A stretch of DNA of 64,000 bases from Clostridia bacterium (GCA_017624905.1 JAGAMD010000006.1:1-64000), one strand, 5' to 3'; positions 1 to 8,383 are shown, counted from the stretch's first letter. Made by a program: numbers and translations. Notes: generated by a model from the sequence alone, not told the origin.

Positions 1-283
1 CAATATAGGAACTGACGACATTGTGGACGAAAACGGCGTTCCTACAAACGACAGCACATTGGTAGCTGAGGTACCAAAGGATTATGTTATTTTGGAGCTT
101 AAGATAACAGGCTTCACAGATGAATATAAGGATACAAGGTTTGCTATGGGTGCTTATGTAGAGGTTACAGATGGCGAAGCTAGAGAATATTCCTATCTCC
201 AATATGGCACACCTGACGAAAACGAAAAATACTGCTTTGTTTCATATAACGATGTTATAAAAATTCTTTCACCAACAAAATAG
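1..283 (+). CDS. C-terminal end of a probable surface/secreted protein (5' end outside window)
   Basis: The reading frame is open from the window edge (codons from base 2) to the TAG at 281-283, so this is the 3' end of a longer gene; the GTG at base 23 is not taken as a start. The visible ~93 residues contain a stretch of the form LELKITGF...AMGAYVEV. This resembles the end of the leucine-rich-repeat surface protein at 40737-42779 (LVIKITGI...CNAYAVI), which suggests the same class of cell-surface protein. That likeness is my reading of two short tails, so function is inferred only. A strong terminator follows directly. Confidence 0.6.
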   Translation, partial: NIGTDDIVDENGVPTNDSTLVAEVPKDYVILELKITGFTDEYKDTRFAMGAYVEVTDGEAREYSYLQYGTPDENEKYCFVSYNDVIKILSPTK

Positions 284-292
284 TTAAATAAT

Positions 293-328
293 AAAAAAGC
301 TGTATAGAGAAATCTATACGGCTTTTTT
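293..328 (+). terminator. Intrinsic terminator after the partial surface protein gene
   Basis: AGCTGTATAG pairs with CTATACGGCT around a 6-base loop, and a run of six T follows. It lies 10 bases after the stop codon. Confidence 0.8.
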
Positions 329-588
329 CTTTGTCAAAAAACTTTATAAATGACCCTTTGACAGTTAGGCGTGTGCTTGTATATATACGAAGGTTGACTC
401 TGGCTATACCACTGAATTGGTTCGTCTATATCACTCTACTAGGAGCCAAAGCAAAAGACCATCCACGATGGTATTTTTGTTTTGCCCAAATGCCGGCTAC
501 TCAACTGCAACCGCTGGTTCCTGCTTCGCAGCCACTAAAACATTGTAAAAAGCAGACCCATGTCTGCTTTTTTCTATGTACTAAAAAT
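329..588. repeat. Gene-free structured stretch with two terminator-like hairpins
   Basis: No credible gene is present. Two terminator-like hairpins stand about 75 bases apart: ACCATC-cac-GATGGT plus a T-rich tail at 458-478, and AAAAGCAGAC-ccat-GTCTGCTTTT plus T at 547-573. Between them are G/C-rich half-palindromes (around 500-535, CTGCAACCGCTGG and CTGCTTCGCAG). The arrangement recalls the repeated terminator-bearing units at 12204-12490 and is probably non-coding repeat debris. Confidence 0.45.
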
Positions 589-610
589 GGGACATTTGTT
601 ATTTTATAAT
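589..610 (+). promoter_or_regulatory. GGGACATT-8-TATAAT element upstream of the DnaB-like ATPase gene
   Basis: GGGACATT (589-596) is followed after eight bases by TATAAT (605-610), 20 bases before the ATG at 631. The same arrangement occurs at 4637-4658 upstream of the nuclease-helicase gene. No TTGACA-like -35 box is obvious, so the GGGACATT word may be an operator or an unusual promoter element. Confidence 0.4.
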
Positions 611-630
611 TAGAGCAAAGGAGGGATAAG

Positions 631-1341
631 ATGAACGAGATAATAAAAACGGACTTAAAATACTTTGATGAAACGATTGGAGGACTAAAAAAGGGAGAGC
701 TAGCTACCGTATCTGGCTTTGCCGGGTCCGGTAAGACGATGATATTGAATAACATTTTTTTAAGAGCTATAAAAAACGGACACAGGTGCTTATATTTTAG
801 TCTTGAAATGTACAAGGAAACGGTATTGAGGCAGCTCGCCTTGCAAGGAGTTACTGATATATCTAGTTCTAGAATAATAGACGATGCAGAGTATTTAGAT
901 AGCCTTTTGGAAATATGTGAAAAAGAGCAAAAGCTAGACCTGGTAATTATAGACCATACAGAGATTATACGTATAGAAAAAGAAAGGCTTGAGAAATTTT
1001 CAGTTGACATAGGTCTTGGAGCCGACTGTGGAACTGATATAACAAGAATGTTAAAATGGCTAGCTAAAAAGTTAAATGTTGCTGTTTTAGTAACAGCTAA
1101 TGTGTCAAGGCGTTGTTTATATCAAGATAGGATGCCGACACTAAGCGACCTTGACAAGATACTTTGTGAGCACGATTTTGACAAGATAGTTTTTCTATAT
1201 AAAAAGAGTGCCTTTGAAAAACCAAACAAAAGCGAAAAATCAATAATAGAACTATCTGTTGGCAAAAATAGAGATGGAAAATTTGCAAACGGAAAGCTGT
1301 TACTTGATAATAATTCATTGTCTATAACGGACTATGAATAG
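631..1341 (+). CDS. Stand-alone DnaB/RecA-type (SF4) ATPase
   Basis: This 236-residue protein consists of a single RecA-like ATPase core related to the C-terminal domain of DnaB replicative helicases. Walker A is GFAGSGKT at 29-36, the DnaB-like FSLEM with its likely catalytic Glu59 follows, and Walker B LDLVIIDH ends near residue 109. The DnaB N-terminal primase-binding domain is absent; full DnaB is about 450 residues. Such truncated SF4 proteins occur in phages and mobile islands, and in KaiC/RadA-like regulators. It is preceded by AAAGGAGGG and stands first in an accessory run. A role in replicating or defending a mobile element is inference; the fold is well supported. Confidence 0.75.
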   Translation: MNEIIKTDLKYFDETIGGLKKGELATVSGFAGSGKTMILNNIFLRAIKNGHRCLYFSLEMYKETVLRQLALQGVTDISSSRIIDDAEYLDSLLEICEKEQKLDLVIIDHTEIIRIEKERLEKFSVDIGLGADCGTDITRMLKWLAKKLNVAVLVTANVSRRCLYQDRMPTLSDLDKILCEHDFDKIVFLYKKSAFEKPNKSEKSIIELSVGKNRDGKFANGKLLLDNNSLSITDYE

Positions 1342-1351
1342 CAAACTGACA

Positions 1352-1379
1352 TTGCATAAAAAACAATATATGATATAAT
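1352..1379 (+). promoter_or_regulatory. Candidate sigma-A promoter for the 1426 gene
   Basis: TTGCAT (1352-1357) and TATAAT (1374-1379) are separated by 16 bases, about 47 bases before the ATG. Confidence 0.5.
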
Positions 1380-1425
1380 AAAAGCAATATTAGAATGTGT
1401 ATTTGCACAATAAAAGGAGAAAATT

Positions 1426-1863
1426 ATGATTAAAACATCAGAAGAATTAAACTTAAAGATTAACGGTGCTCGTCTTATGACGATAGAAGAATTTAAAGAG
1501 CATGAAAAAGCTATTCCAAAAGTAGACGTATATTGGTGGTTAGCTGACACAGATCCTTGTGATGAGGAAAGTGTGGCTTATGTTGAGGGCAAATACTTTG
1601 AGGACGAGATGTATTGCTACAGGGATGAGACAAATACCTGGGTAAGAGCAGTCCTTGATGTAGAGGCTGAGGGACTTAAAGTGGGCGATGAGTTTGTGTT
1701 TAAGGGCTATGTTTTCACAGCCTTGTCTGACAAGCTCGCAATTTCAAACAATCTACAAGGAATGGCGAAGTACTATGATGAGAGCTTGCTCGACTACATT
1801 TACAGCGACGACGAGGTAACCTGTACAATAAATAATGTTCTAGCAAACATATTTGGCTTTTAA
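1426..1863 (+). CDS. Hypothetical acidic protein
   Basis: This is a soluble-looking, acidic 145-residue protein with AAAGGAGAAAATT before the ATG. It shows no signal peptide or membrane segment. Residues ~36-50 contain VDVYWWLADTD, and a later GDEFVFKGYVFTALSDKLAIS segment looks like a small beta-rich domain, loosely reminiscent of the DUF6273-type domains of Clostridia surface and accessory proteins; I cannot confirm that. It sits alone between the DnaB-like ATPase and the NlpC/P60-like gene with its own promoter candidate. Function is not recognised. Confidence 0.6.
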   Translation: MIKTSEELNLKINGARLMTIEEFKEHEKAIPKVDVYWWLADTDPCDEESVAYVEGKYFEDEMYCYRDETNTWVRAVLDVEAEGLKVGDEFVFKGYVFTALSDKLAISNNLQGMAKYYDESLLDYIYSDDEVTCTINNVLANIFGF

Positions 1864-1968
1864 TAATCTAAAGCTCCTTGCTTTATATAAATTTAACATA
1901 ATAAGAGTATTTTGTTCATAGATTTGTGATATTATATTTTTAAAGAAGGCAGAAGGAGTGGTGGCTTT

Positions 1969-2538
1969 ATGAAAACGCTTTATATTATTGTGTCAGCCTC
2001 GGATACTATTCCAGCTAGGCTCATAAGAAAAGTTACTCGTGCTGAGTATAACCACTCATCTATTTGCTTTGAGGATGATTTTACTACCTTTTATTCATTC
2101 GGCAGAAAGCATATGTGGACACCACTTATAGGTGGCTTTATAAGGGAAACACCAACTACAGGCGTTTTTGGTAAATATCCAAACAGCAAGGCGTGCGTTT
2201 TATCTATCGAAACAGATAATGAAAAATATGACTCTGCCAGAAGCTATGTCGAAGAAATGTATAAGAACAGAAAAAAGCACAAATATAACTATATGGGAGT
2301 GTTTTTAGCGTCCTTTAATAAGAGCTTTAAAAGGAAAAAGCATTTTTATTGCTCCGAGTTTGTTGCAGATGTGCTCTTGCGCTTTGGAATAATTAACAAG
2401 GAAGAGCTTTGCAAGGTGGTTAAGCCAATGGACTTTTTCAGGCTCAAAAGCACAAGAGTTGTGTACAGAGGGCTCATGTCTGACTTAATTGGTGAGCCAA
2501 AAATTGAATATAACAGAACTGAAAGAGCCGAGATATAA
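1969..2538 (+). CDS. Permuted NlpC/P60-like (YiiX/YycO-type) cysteine hydrolase
   Basis: The 189-residue protein has the circularly permuted papain-like layout. The His comes early (EYNHSS, His29), a strand-rich middle follows, and the catalytic Cys comes late in FYCSEFV (Cys128). This order is typical of the YiiX/YebB and YycO branch of the NlpC/P60 superfamily, whose members cleave amide or ester bonds in peptidoglycan or lipids. There is no signal peptide, so it may act in the cytoplasm, which is common in this branch. AGAAGGAGTGG precedes the ATG. The stop codon lies inside the terminator stem, so the gene ends a transcript. Substrate is unknown. Confidence 0.7.
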   Translation: MKTLYIIVSASDTIPARLIRKVTRAEYNHSSICFEDDFTTFYSFGRKHMWTPLIGGFIRETPTTGVFGKYPNSKACVLSIETDNEKYDSARSYVEEMYKNRKKHKYNYMGVFLASFNKSFKRKKHFYCSEFVADVLLRFGIINKEELCKVVKPMDFFRLKSTRVVYRGLMSDLIGEPKIEYNRTERAEI

Positions 2539-2552
2539 TTCGGCTCTTTTTT
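2522..2552 (+). terminator. Intrinsic terminator overlapping the end of the NlpC/P60-like gene
   Basis: AAGAGCCGA pairs with TCGGCTCTT and a T-run follows; the TAA of the gene lies in the loop. Confidence 0.85.
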
Positions 2553-2603
2553 ATTGATTATGAGAATGAAATAAAAATTTGTTGGGATTTTTAGTTAAAA
2601 GTA

Positions 2604-2632
2604 TTGACTTTTTACAAAAAATATGGTATTAA
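2604..2632 (+). promoter_or_regulatory. Candidate promoter for the 2692-3743 gene pair
   Basis: TTGACT (2604-2609) and TATTAA (2627-2632) are separated by 17 bases, about 60 bases before the ATG. The -10 match is moderate. Confidence 0.4.
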
Positions 2633-2691
2633 TATATATGTACAATATGGAAATATGCATATTGAAATATATGTATTAAAGGAGAAACGAA

Positions 2692-3033
2692 ATGAAATTT
2701 GATGTTGAAAATTTTACAAAAACCTACAAGGGTACAAAATGGTATATTGAAGAGAATCATTTTAAAGAGTTTTTAAAGGATATTGAAAACGAGGAGTTGA
2801 TTAAAAATCTTGTTTTCTGCAATGACTATCTTTCCGTGCCACCGATAGCTGCTTATGTAAAGTATCGTAGCGACCTTTATCACGATAAAATAGAAAAGAA
2901 GGAAAAATTGGTGCTTGGAGCTTGCTTTGGCTATCTTTTTAAATTTGCGGGTCTTGGCTACACAGACTCAAAAAGCGTATGGGTTGGCGACAAGACAACA
3001 GACATAAAGAATGCAAGCTATTTTATTAAATAG
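2692..3033 (+). CDS. Hypothetical protein, partner of the PD-(D/E)XK gene
   Basis: This 113-residue protein is preceded by AAAGGAGAAACG. It is mixed alpha/beta and shows no membrane segment or recognised motif; the C-terminal half reads GYLFKFAGLGYTDSKSVWVG. Only 8 bases separate it from the nuclease-like gene, so the two are almost certainly co-transcribed. The arrangement of a small unknown gene directly before a nuclease would fit an immunity, specificity or adaptor protein, but nothing in its sequence shows that. It shares the A/T-rich composition of its island neighbours. Confidence 0.6.
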   Translation: MKFDVENFTKTYKGTKWYIEENHFKEFLKDIENEELIKNLVFCNDYLSVPPIAAYVKYRSDLYHDKIEKKEKLVLGACFGYLFKFAGLGYTDSKSVWVGDKTTDIKNASYFIK

Positions 3034-3041
3034 GGAGAAAA

Positions 3042-3743
3042 ATGATGCAGCTTACTAAAAGTGAATTGATAGAGAATATAAAAAATAGAAAAACATATCT
3101 TTATCAGCAAGAAAACATAACTACTCCTTGCTATATAAATGATGCTATTGATTATATACTTGAAAATGAAATAGAGCTTGTAAATGGTGAATATCTAATT
3201 AAGGATGCAAAGAAAATAACAAGACACGCGTCTTATAACCGAATTAAAGCACATGAGCAAGAATCAAGTGATGTAAGCACAGAACTAATGTGCAGTGAAA
3301 AATGGACTGTTAAAAATATGTTTTTGGGTAAAATAGATCACGATGATATTTTTGGTCAGCTTATAGATTATGAGGTTCCACTAAAAAACAAAAGAAATGA
3401 TGGCACAGGCAATATTGATTTTATTTCAATGAAAAATGGTAAGCTTTGGATGGTTGAAATAAAGAAGTATACTAGCGATGAGTCAATACTTAAGGCACTC
3501 TTAGAAATACAGAGCTATTATCAAATTGTAGACAAAGAAAAGCTCATAAAGGATTATAAAAAAGACTTAAATCTAAAAGATGATATTGAAATAGAGAAGG
3601 TTGTTGCAGTTTTTGATCGAACTGAGGCATCAAATCAATACAGAGAAAACGAAAAGGTAAAGGCTTTTGCCAAAATGTTTAATATTAAGGTGATAAGATT
3701 AATAAGGTACGCAGACAACGAGCTTTGCGAGGCACAATATTAA
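3042..3743 (+). CDS. PD-(D/E)XK nuclease-like protein
   Basis: The 233-residue protein has a C-terminal half with the restriction-endonuclease fold signature. Asp126 sits in GNIDFIS, then a strand carries Glu139-x-Lys141 in WMVEIKKY, followed by a helix and a strand with VVAVFDRT. This is the D...ExK layout used by metal-dependent DNA or RNA nucleases. The N-terminal ~90 residues are helical and unrecognised and may bind substrate. The start could be either ATG of a double ATG; GGGAG precedes it. It follows the small 2692 gene by 8 bases. A defence or DNA-repair role is inferred from fold and context, and the target is unknown. Confidence 0.7.
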   Translation: MMQLTKSELIENIKNRKTYLYQQENITTPCYINDAIDYILENEIELVNGEYLIKDAKKITRHASYNRIKAHEQESSDVSTELMCSEKWTVKNMFLGKIDHDDIFGQLIDYEVPLKNKRNDGTGNIDFISMKNGKLWMVEIKKYTSDESILKALLEIQSYYQIVDKEKLIKDYKKDLNLKDDIEIEKVVAVFDRTEASNQYRENEKVKAFAKMFNIKVIRLIRYADNELCEAQY

Positions 3744-3763
3744 AGGGCGGAAACCGCCCTTTA
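3741..3763 (+). terminator. Strong hairpin after the PD-(D/E)XK gene
   Basis: TAAAGGGCGG-aaa-CCGCCCTTTA is a perfect 10-bp stem beginning at the stop codon. An A-run rather than a T-run follows, so it may be a weak terminator or an mRNA-stabilising hairpin between two genes of one unit. Confidence 0.5.
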
Positions 3764-3817
3764 AAAAACGACTTACGATATGGGAATATCAATATCGAAA
3801 GAAAAATTGGAGATAAA

Positions 3818-4525
3818 ATGGAAAAGCATTTAGAAATGATTGAAAAGATGAAGACCGATAGAGTAGATGACACGGTTGAAGGTATAAGAGAAAGCCTAAA
3901 GGTAGTGAAGGAGATAGAAAATTTTTTAGTTCGCTCAATAAGAAATGTAAGCGAAGCGGAGCCGGAAAAAATTTTGAATACGGTATTTGACAAAATATAC
4001 GAGCTTGGTGTTCAAGGAAAGAAGATACAGCTTTTTTTGCCAATGCTATCAAATATAGACAATGAGCTAATAAAGTTTGACAAGAGAATATTTGATTATT
4101 GCAAAAGCACAAGGCTAGGTGCTTTTATTGCTGAAAAGGTGAAAAAATATATAGATTACGACAAAAGGGTTGGAATGGTAATGTTTGGTATATTTTGGGT
4201 GATAGATGGTAAGGTGTACCTACACAGAGAATCATTAAATAAAAATGATGCAAAAAACAAGAGAATAATAATGGCAGACTCAACTCTGTCGCACTTGAAA
4301 GAATGGGAGCTACACCAAAAAGCTTATCCTGTGGATGATTTTGCTACTTATCCAAGAGGCAGAATAATATATGATGTAAACCGAAACGACCATATCATTT
4401 ATGCAGATAAATGCATAAGTTTGGAGCAAATAAGCAAAATTGCTGATTTATGCTATATAAAAAAATATGTAGTGGCATATGATGAGCATTATAGGTGCGA
4501 CAAATGTATGGATGGAGAAGAATAA
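3818..4525 (+). CDS. Hypothetical protein of the nuclease-helicase island
   Basis: The 235-residue start at 3818 is chosen because TTGGAG lies 5 bases upstream. The longer frame from 3725 would run through the 3741-3763 hairpin and the end of the preceding gene. The first ~100 residues are helical and charged. The C-terminal ~130 residues look like a globular alpha/beta domain (GIFWVIDGKVYLHRES, later YPRGRIIYDVN and DKCISLEQI), ending in a CDKC pair that could be half a metal site. I do not recognise the family. It lies between two nuclease-like genes, so an accessory role in the same module is possible. Confidence 0.6.
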   Translation: MEKHLEMIEKMKTDRVDDTVEGIRESLKVVKEIENFLVRSIRNVSEAEPEKILNTVFDKIYELGVQGKKIQLFLPMLSNIDNELIKFDKRIFDYCKSTRLGAFIAEKVKKYIDYDKRVGMVMFGIFWVIDGKVYLHRESLNKNDAKNKRIIMADSTLSHLKEWELHQKAYPVDDFATYPRGRIIYDVNRNDHIIYADKCISLEQISKIADLCYIKKYVVAYDEHYRCDKCMDGEE

Positions 4526-4625
4526 TAGACAATGTAAATGATAACAAAACTATTACAGCACACGCGAAAATGGTAATTTGCATTAAAGCTGATGGCTTAA
4601 ATTCCTCTTATTAAGCAATAATATA

Positions 4626-4658
4626 GGGACATTTTTGGGACATTAATTTTTATATAAT
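4626..4658 (+). promoter_or_regulatory. Tandem GGGACATT direct repeat plus TATAAT upstream of the nuclease-helicase
   Basis: GGGACATT occurs twice, at 4626-4633 and 4637-4644, one helical turn (11 bases) apart. The second copy is followed after eight bases by TATAAT (4653-4658). The spacing is identical to the element at 589-610. It is probably a regulated promoter. The rest of the 207-base gap has no gene. Confidence 0.4.
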
Positions 4659-4732
4659 AATTCTGCAAACAAATATTAAAAAACTGTTCATATTTTATGC
4701 TTAAACTACAAAAAAACAACAGAGGAGTAAAA

Positions 4733-7700
4733 ATGAAAGACAAGGGAATAAGAAGCATATTAATAGAATACTTAAAAATCACGCATAAAAAGTATAGAAT
4801 TTTCCAAGAAAAAAGCATCGGTTCATCAATTTGTGATTTAATGTTGGTAACCCCTGATAAATTAATAGGCTTTGAAATAAAAAGCGATACTGACAACTAT
4901 GAAAGACTGTCAAGACAGGTGAAGGAATATGAGCAGTTCTTTGAAGAAAACTATGTGGTTGTGGGTGAGTCGCACGTAAAAAGTATAGAATCAAAGGTTC
5001 CTTCGGAATGGGGAATTTTAGCAGTTAATGAGCTCAAAATTGTAAAGGTCAGGGATGCCGAAAAAAATAAAAAGGTAGATCGGGCACGTCAGCTTTCGAT
5101 TCTTTGGAAGCTGGAGCTTAAAAATATACTGATAAAAAATGATATGAGCCTTTATGCTCAAAAAGAAAAGCCTTATATAATAAGTCAAATTGTAGAAAAT
5201 GTAGACAAAATGCGACTTGGTAAGCAAATTACAAGTGAACTACTTACAAGGGATTATTCTATTTTTGATGCAGAGGATTTGACAATAAGAGGTGATGATG
5301 ATAATGAGAGTATTTTGCCCTCGCAGGACATAGTTGACCACCTATCCGAGCTTGATTTGTCGACATTTACGCTTGATAAGTGGATGTCAATTTATGAAAG
5401 AGCAGTTAGCTTACAAGCTATGAAGGAGGGCAAGTGTACAAGCCTTGATAAGGCAAACGAGGAAGTAGAAAGAGCACTGATAAAAATTCCTTATACTGAG
5501 ATTGAGGTATCTCTTGGTGCACCTTGGATTAGTGCTGAGATAATTACACAGTTTGCTATTGAGGTTTTAAAGGCGAATCAGCAATATTACTATAAATACG
5601 ATAAATATTCTCGCACACATATTCCGAGCGAAAAGATAGCGCTTGTACAATATGAGCCGATAACCGGTTATTGGTATGTGGACAAATGCAAGTGGCAAAA
5701 AAATGTTGAAATATATACAATCTATGGAACACAAAGATATAATGCTATGCAAATATTGGAAGCGACTCTTAATTTGCGTAATATTAAAATTTATGATGGC
5801 ACCAAGTATAACGAAATCGAAACAATTCGAGCAATTGAAAAGCAGGAATTACTAAAGGATGCCTTTAAAAATTGGGTATTTAAGGATGAAGCAAGAATAT
5901 TTGAAATAGAAAAAGCATACAACAAGATGTTTGCTGAGTATGAAACACCTAAATATGACGGTAGTGATATTGAATTCAAGGGAATGAATCCTAATATTAC
6001 ACTGTTTAAATATCAAAAGGATGCAGTAAAAAAGATAATCTCAACTCCAAATACACTTCTTGCCTTTGATGTCGGTGCCGGTAAAACATATATAATGATA
6101 GCCGCCGCTATGGAAATGCGAGAAAGTGGACTATCAAGAAAAAATCTTTTTGTAGTGCCTAATAATATTGTCGGTCAGTGGGAAAAAATGTTTACAGACC
6201 TTTATCCACACGCTAAGGTGTTAACCATCGAGCCAAGGTCGTTTACACCCGAGAAAAGAAACAAGGTATTAAGACAAATACAAAGAGAGGACTATGACGG
6301 TATTATAATGGCATATAGCTGCTTTGATATGATACCGCTTTCGGAGCAGTATTTGCTTGATGATATGCACGACGAAATTGAAGAGTATAAAGCAAGGCTA
6401 CAGCAAATCAGAGGAAAAAACATAGTCTTAAATGGCTGTGATACAAGCATAAGGCGAGAAATGAAATATACTCAAAAGCTAATAAATGAATTAATAAGCT
6501 GTGTTCCGCAAAGCACCTGCGAGCTTAGCTTTCAAGAGCTTGAAATCAACACAATTTTTCTTGACGAAGCACACAACTTTAAAAATATTCCATTGCGTAC
6601 AAATCAGGATTATTTGCGTGGAATAAACACAAAGGGCTCAAAAAAATGCTTGGAAATGCTAAAAAAGGTGCAAAGCATACAAGTTTTCAATGGTGGACGA
6701 GGAGCGGTTTTTGCAACAGGAACACCACTTTGTAACTCAATATCAGATACATATACTATGCAGTGCTATTTACAATATGACGAGCTAAAAAAGAAGAATT
6801 TGCATCGCTTTGATAACTGGCTAAAAACCTTTGCAAGTCTTGAGGAAATATGTGAAATAGATGTCAATGCATCGACATTTAGAGTGGTTAGTCGCTTTAG
6901 AAAATTTTTCAATCTTGTTGAGTTATCTAAAATGTTTTCTCAAATTACAATATTTCACAACACATCAAACGACGGGCTTCCCGAGGTTTTAAATTACTGT
7001 GATGAGGTTGTAGAAAAGAGTGAAGCTTTAGATGAATATATGAAGGAGCTTTACAAAAGAACTGAAAACGTAAGAAACAAGGTGGTTGGCAGAAGAGAGG
7101 ACAACATGCTCAAAATCAGTACAGATGGAAGAAAGGCGGCACTGTCCTTGAATCTCGTCGAAAGAGAGCAGGTGTATGACGAAAAAAGCAAGGTATACAA
7201 TTGCGTAAAAAATGTAATGCAAATATACAACTCACACGAAGGAGCTACACAGCTCATCTTCTGCGACTACTCAACACCTAAAATGTCAAAGTATAACGTA
7301 TACAAGGAATTAAAGGAGCGACTTGTCGAAAACGGAATACCACCAAAGGAAATAGCGTTTGTTCATTCCTGCAAAAACGAGGAGCAAAAGGTTAAGCTAT
7401 ATGATGATGTAAATAACGGACGAGTGCGTGTGCTGATTGGATCAACCTTCAAGCTTGGAATAGGTGCAAATGTTCAAAAAAGACTAAAGGCAATACACCA
7501 CCTGGATGTGCCGTGGAGACCTGCTGATATGGTGCAGAGAGAGGGTCGTATAATGCGTCGTGGCAATGAAAACAGAGAAATCGAAATTTATCGCTATATA
7601 GTTGAGGGTAGCTTTGACTCTTATTCTTGGCAGATTTTACAAACAAAGCAGCACTTTATTTCGCAATTCTTAAGCGGTAGCAATACTCAAAGGAGTATAG

Positions 7701-8359
7701 AGGATTTTGATAATGACGAGTTAAATTATGCTCAGGTAAAGGCTCTTGCTCTTTCTCAGCCTCTTATGAAAAATTATGTTGAAAAGGAAAACGAGCTACG
7801 CTCAGCAAAGCTTGTATATCGTGGAGAACTGATAACAAAGGAAAAATTGCGTACCGAGAATAAGGAAAATAACAAAAAAATAAAGGAGCTGGAGCTTACA
7901 ATCAAGGATGCAAAAGCAAATTTTGAATATATAAATAGTAGCCTTGACGATATTCTTTCCAAAATCCCCGGTGCTGTTGAGGCGATAGAAAAAAGACTTA
8001 AGCAGTCTAAACCAAATGAGGAGCTATATTCTATTTTAGAATTTAACATCTTAGCTCCTAACGATGAGTCAGAAAACAAGAGATTTGTTTATGTGGAAAG
8101 GAACAATGCTACCTACTTACTGGAGCTTGGTGAGAGCGAAAAGGGAAACACAACAAGACTAAAGAACTTCTTCTTAAAATTTGAGGATCAAATAAAAGCA
8201 AGAGAGGAACGACATAAAAAGCTCAAATTACATAAGAAGGATCTTGAAGATCAGCTAAGCTATAAAACCGATAGCAAGGAGAGAATAATAAGGCTTGAAA
8301 ATGAGCTAAAGGATATTTACAACAAAATAAAAGATGAAACAAACAGCGACCGCCCTTGA
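4733..8359 (+). CDS. Nuclease-SNF2 helicase (sce7726-like PD-(D/E)XK domain + SF2 helicase)
   Basis: The 1208-residue protein starts at 4733 with AGAGGAG 5 bases upstream; an in-frame ATG at 4697 has no ribosome site. Residues ~1-105 form a small nuclease domain with Glu26, Asp35 (SICDLMLV) and Glu48-x-Lys50 (GFEIKSD), resembling the sce7726 family. Residues ~110-425 are unrecognised. Residues ~430-990 are a SNF2/SF2 helicase: Walker A DVGAGKT with Lys451, DEAH at 611-614, the ATGTPL motif, and motif VI QREGR at 935-939. The last ~200 residues are coiled-coil-like. The helicase part resembles those of conjugative-element methylase-helicases, but no methylase is present. A DNA-processing defence function is inference; both domains are well supported. 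Confidence 0.8.
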   Translation: MKDKGIRSILIEYLKITHKKYRIFQEKSIGSSICDLMLVTPDKLIGFEIKSDTDNYERLSRQVKEYEQFFEENYVVVGESHVKSIESKVPSEWGILAVNELKIVKVRDAEKNKKVDRARQLSILWKLELKNILIKNDMSLYAQKEKPYIISQIVENVDKMRLGKQITSELLTRDYSIFDAEDLTIRGDDDNESILPSQDIVDHLSELDLSTFTLDKWMSIYERAVSLQAMKEGKCTSLDKANEEVERALIKIPYTEIEVSLGAPWISAEIITQFAIEVLKANQQYYYKYDKYSRTHIPSEKIALVQYEPITGYWYVDKCKWQKNVEIYTIYGTQRYNAMQILEATLNLRNIKIYDGTKYNEIETIRAIEKQELLKDAFKNWVFKDEARIFEIEKAYNKMFAEYETPKYDGSDIEFKGMNPNITLFKYQKDAVKKIISTPNTLLAFDVGAGKTYIMIAAAMEMRESGLSRKNLFVVPNNIVGQWEKMFTDLYPHAKVLTIEPRSFTPEKRNKVLRQIQREDYDGIIMAYSCFDMIPLSEQYLLDDMHDEIEEYKARLQQIRGKNIVLNGCDTSIRREMKYTQKLINELISCVPQSTCELSFQELEINTIFLDEAHNFKNIPLRTNQDYLRGINTKGSKKCLEMLKKVQSIQVFNGGRGAVFATGTPLCNSISDTYTMQCYLQYDELKKKNLHRFDNWLKTFASLEEICEIDVNASTFRVVSRFRKFFNLVELSKMFSQITIFHNTSNDGLPEVLNYCDEVVEKSEALDEYMKELYKRTENVRNKVVGRREDNMLKISTDGRKAALSLNLVEREQVYDEKSKVYNCVKNVMQIYNSHEGATQLIFCDYSTPKMSKYNVYKELKERLVENGIPPKEIAFVHSCKNEEQKVKLYDDVNNGRVRVLIGSTFKLGIGANVQKRLKAIHHLDVPWRPADMVQREGRIMRRGNENREIEIYRYIVEGSFDSYSWQILQTKQHFISQFLSGSNTQRSIEDFDNDELNYAQVKALALSQPLMKNYVEKENELRSAKLVYRGELITKEKLRTENKENNKKIKELELTIKDAKANFEYINSSLDDILSKIPGAVEAIEKRLKQSKPNEELYSILEFNILAPNDESENKRFVYVERNNATYLLELGESEKGNTTRLKNFFLKFEDQIKAREERHKKLKLHKKDLEDQLSYKTDSKERIIRLENELKDIYNKIKDETNSDRP

Positions 8360-8383
8360 CAAAGACTATATGTAATAGTATAA
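8355..8383 (+). promoter_or_regulatory. Consensus sigma-A promoter for the flavodoxin-fold gene pair
   Basis: TTGACA (8355-8360) and TATAAT (8378-8383) are separated by 17 bases. The -35 box overlaps the stop codon of the helicase gene. Confidence 0.75.

Noticed and set aside
331..609. 92-codon open frame on the plus strand
   Set aside because: It runs through two terminator hairpins, has no ribosome site and an odd Trp/Phe/Cys-rich composition; it is repeat debris.
501..1010. 169-codon frame on the minus strand
   Set aside because: It lies antisense to the well-supported DnaB-like ATPase and begins inside it with no ribosome site.
3725..3817. Upstream extension of the 3818 gene
   Set aside because: It overlaps the previous gene's end and a 10-bp perfect hairpin; TTGGAG and the ATG at 3818 fit better.
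4733..8359. Type I or III restriction enzyme, or conjugative-element methylase-helicase
   Set aside because: No methylase motif (NPPY/DPPY) or specificity subunit is present, and no relaxase or transfer genes lie nearby; the helicase is SNF2-like with a small N-terminal nuclease domain.
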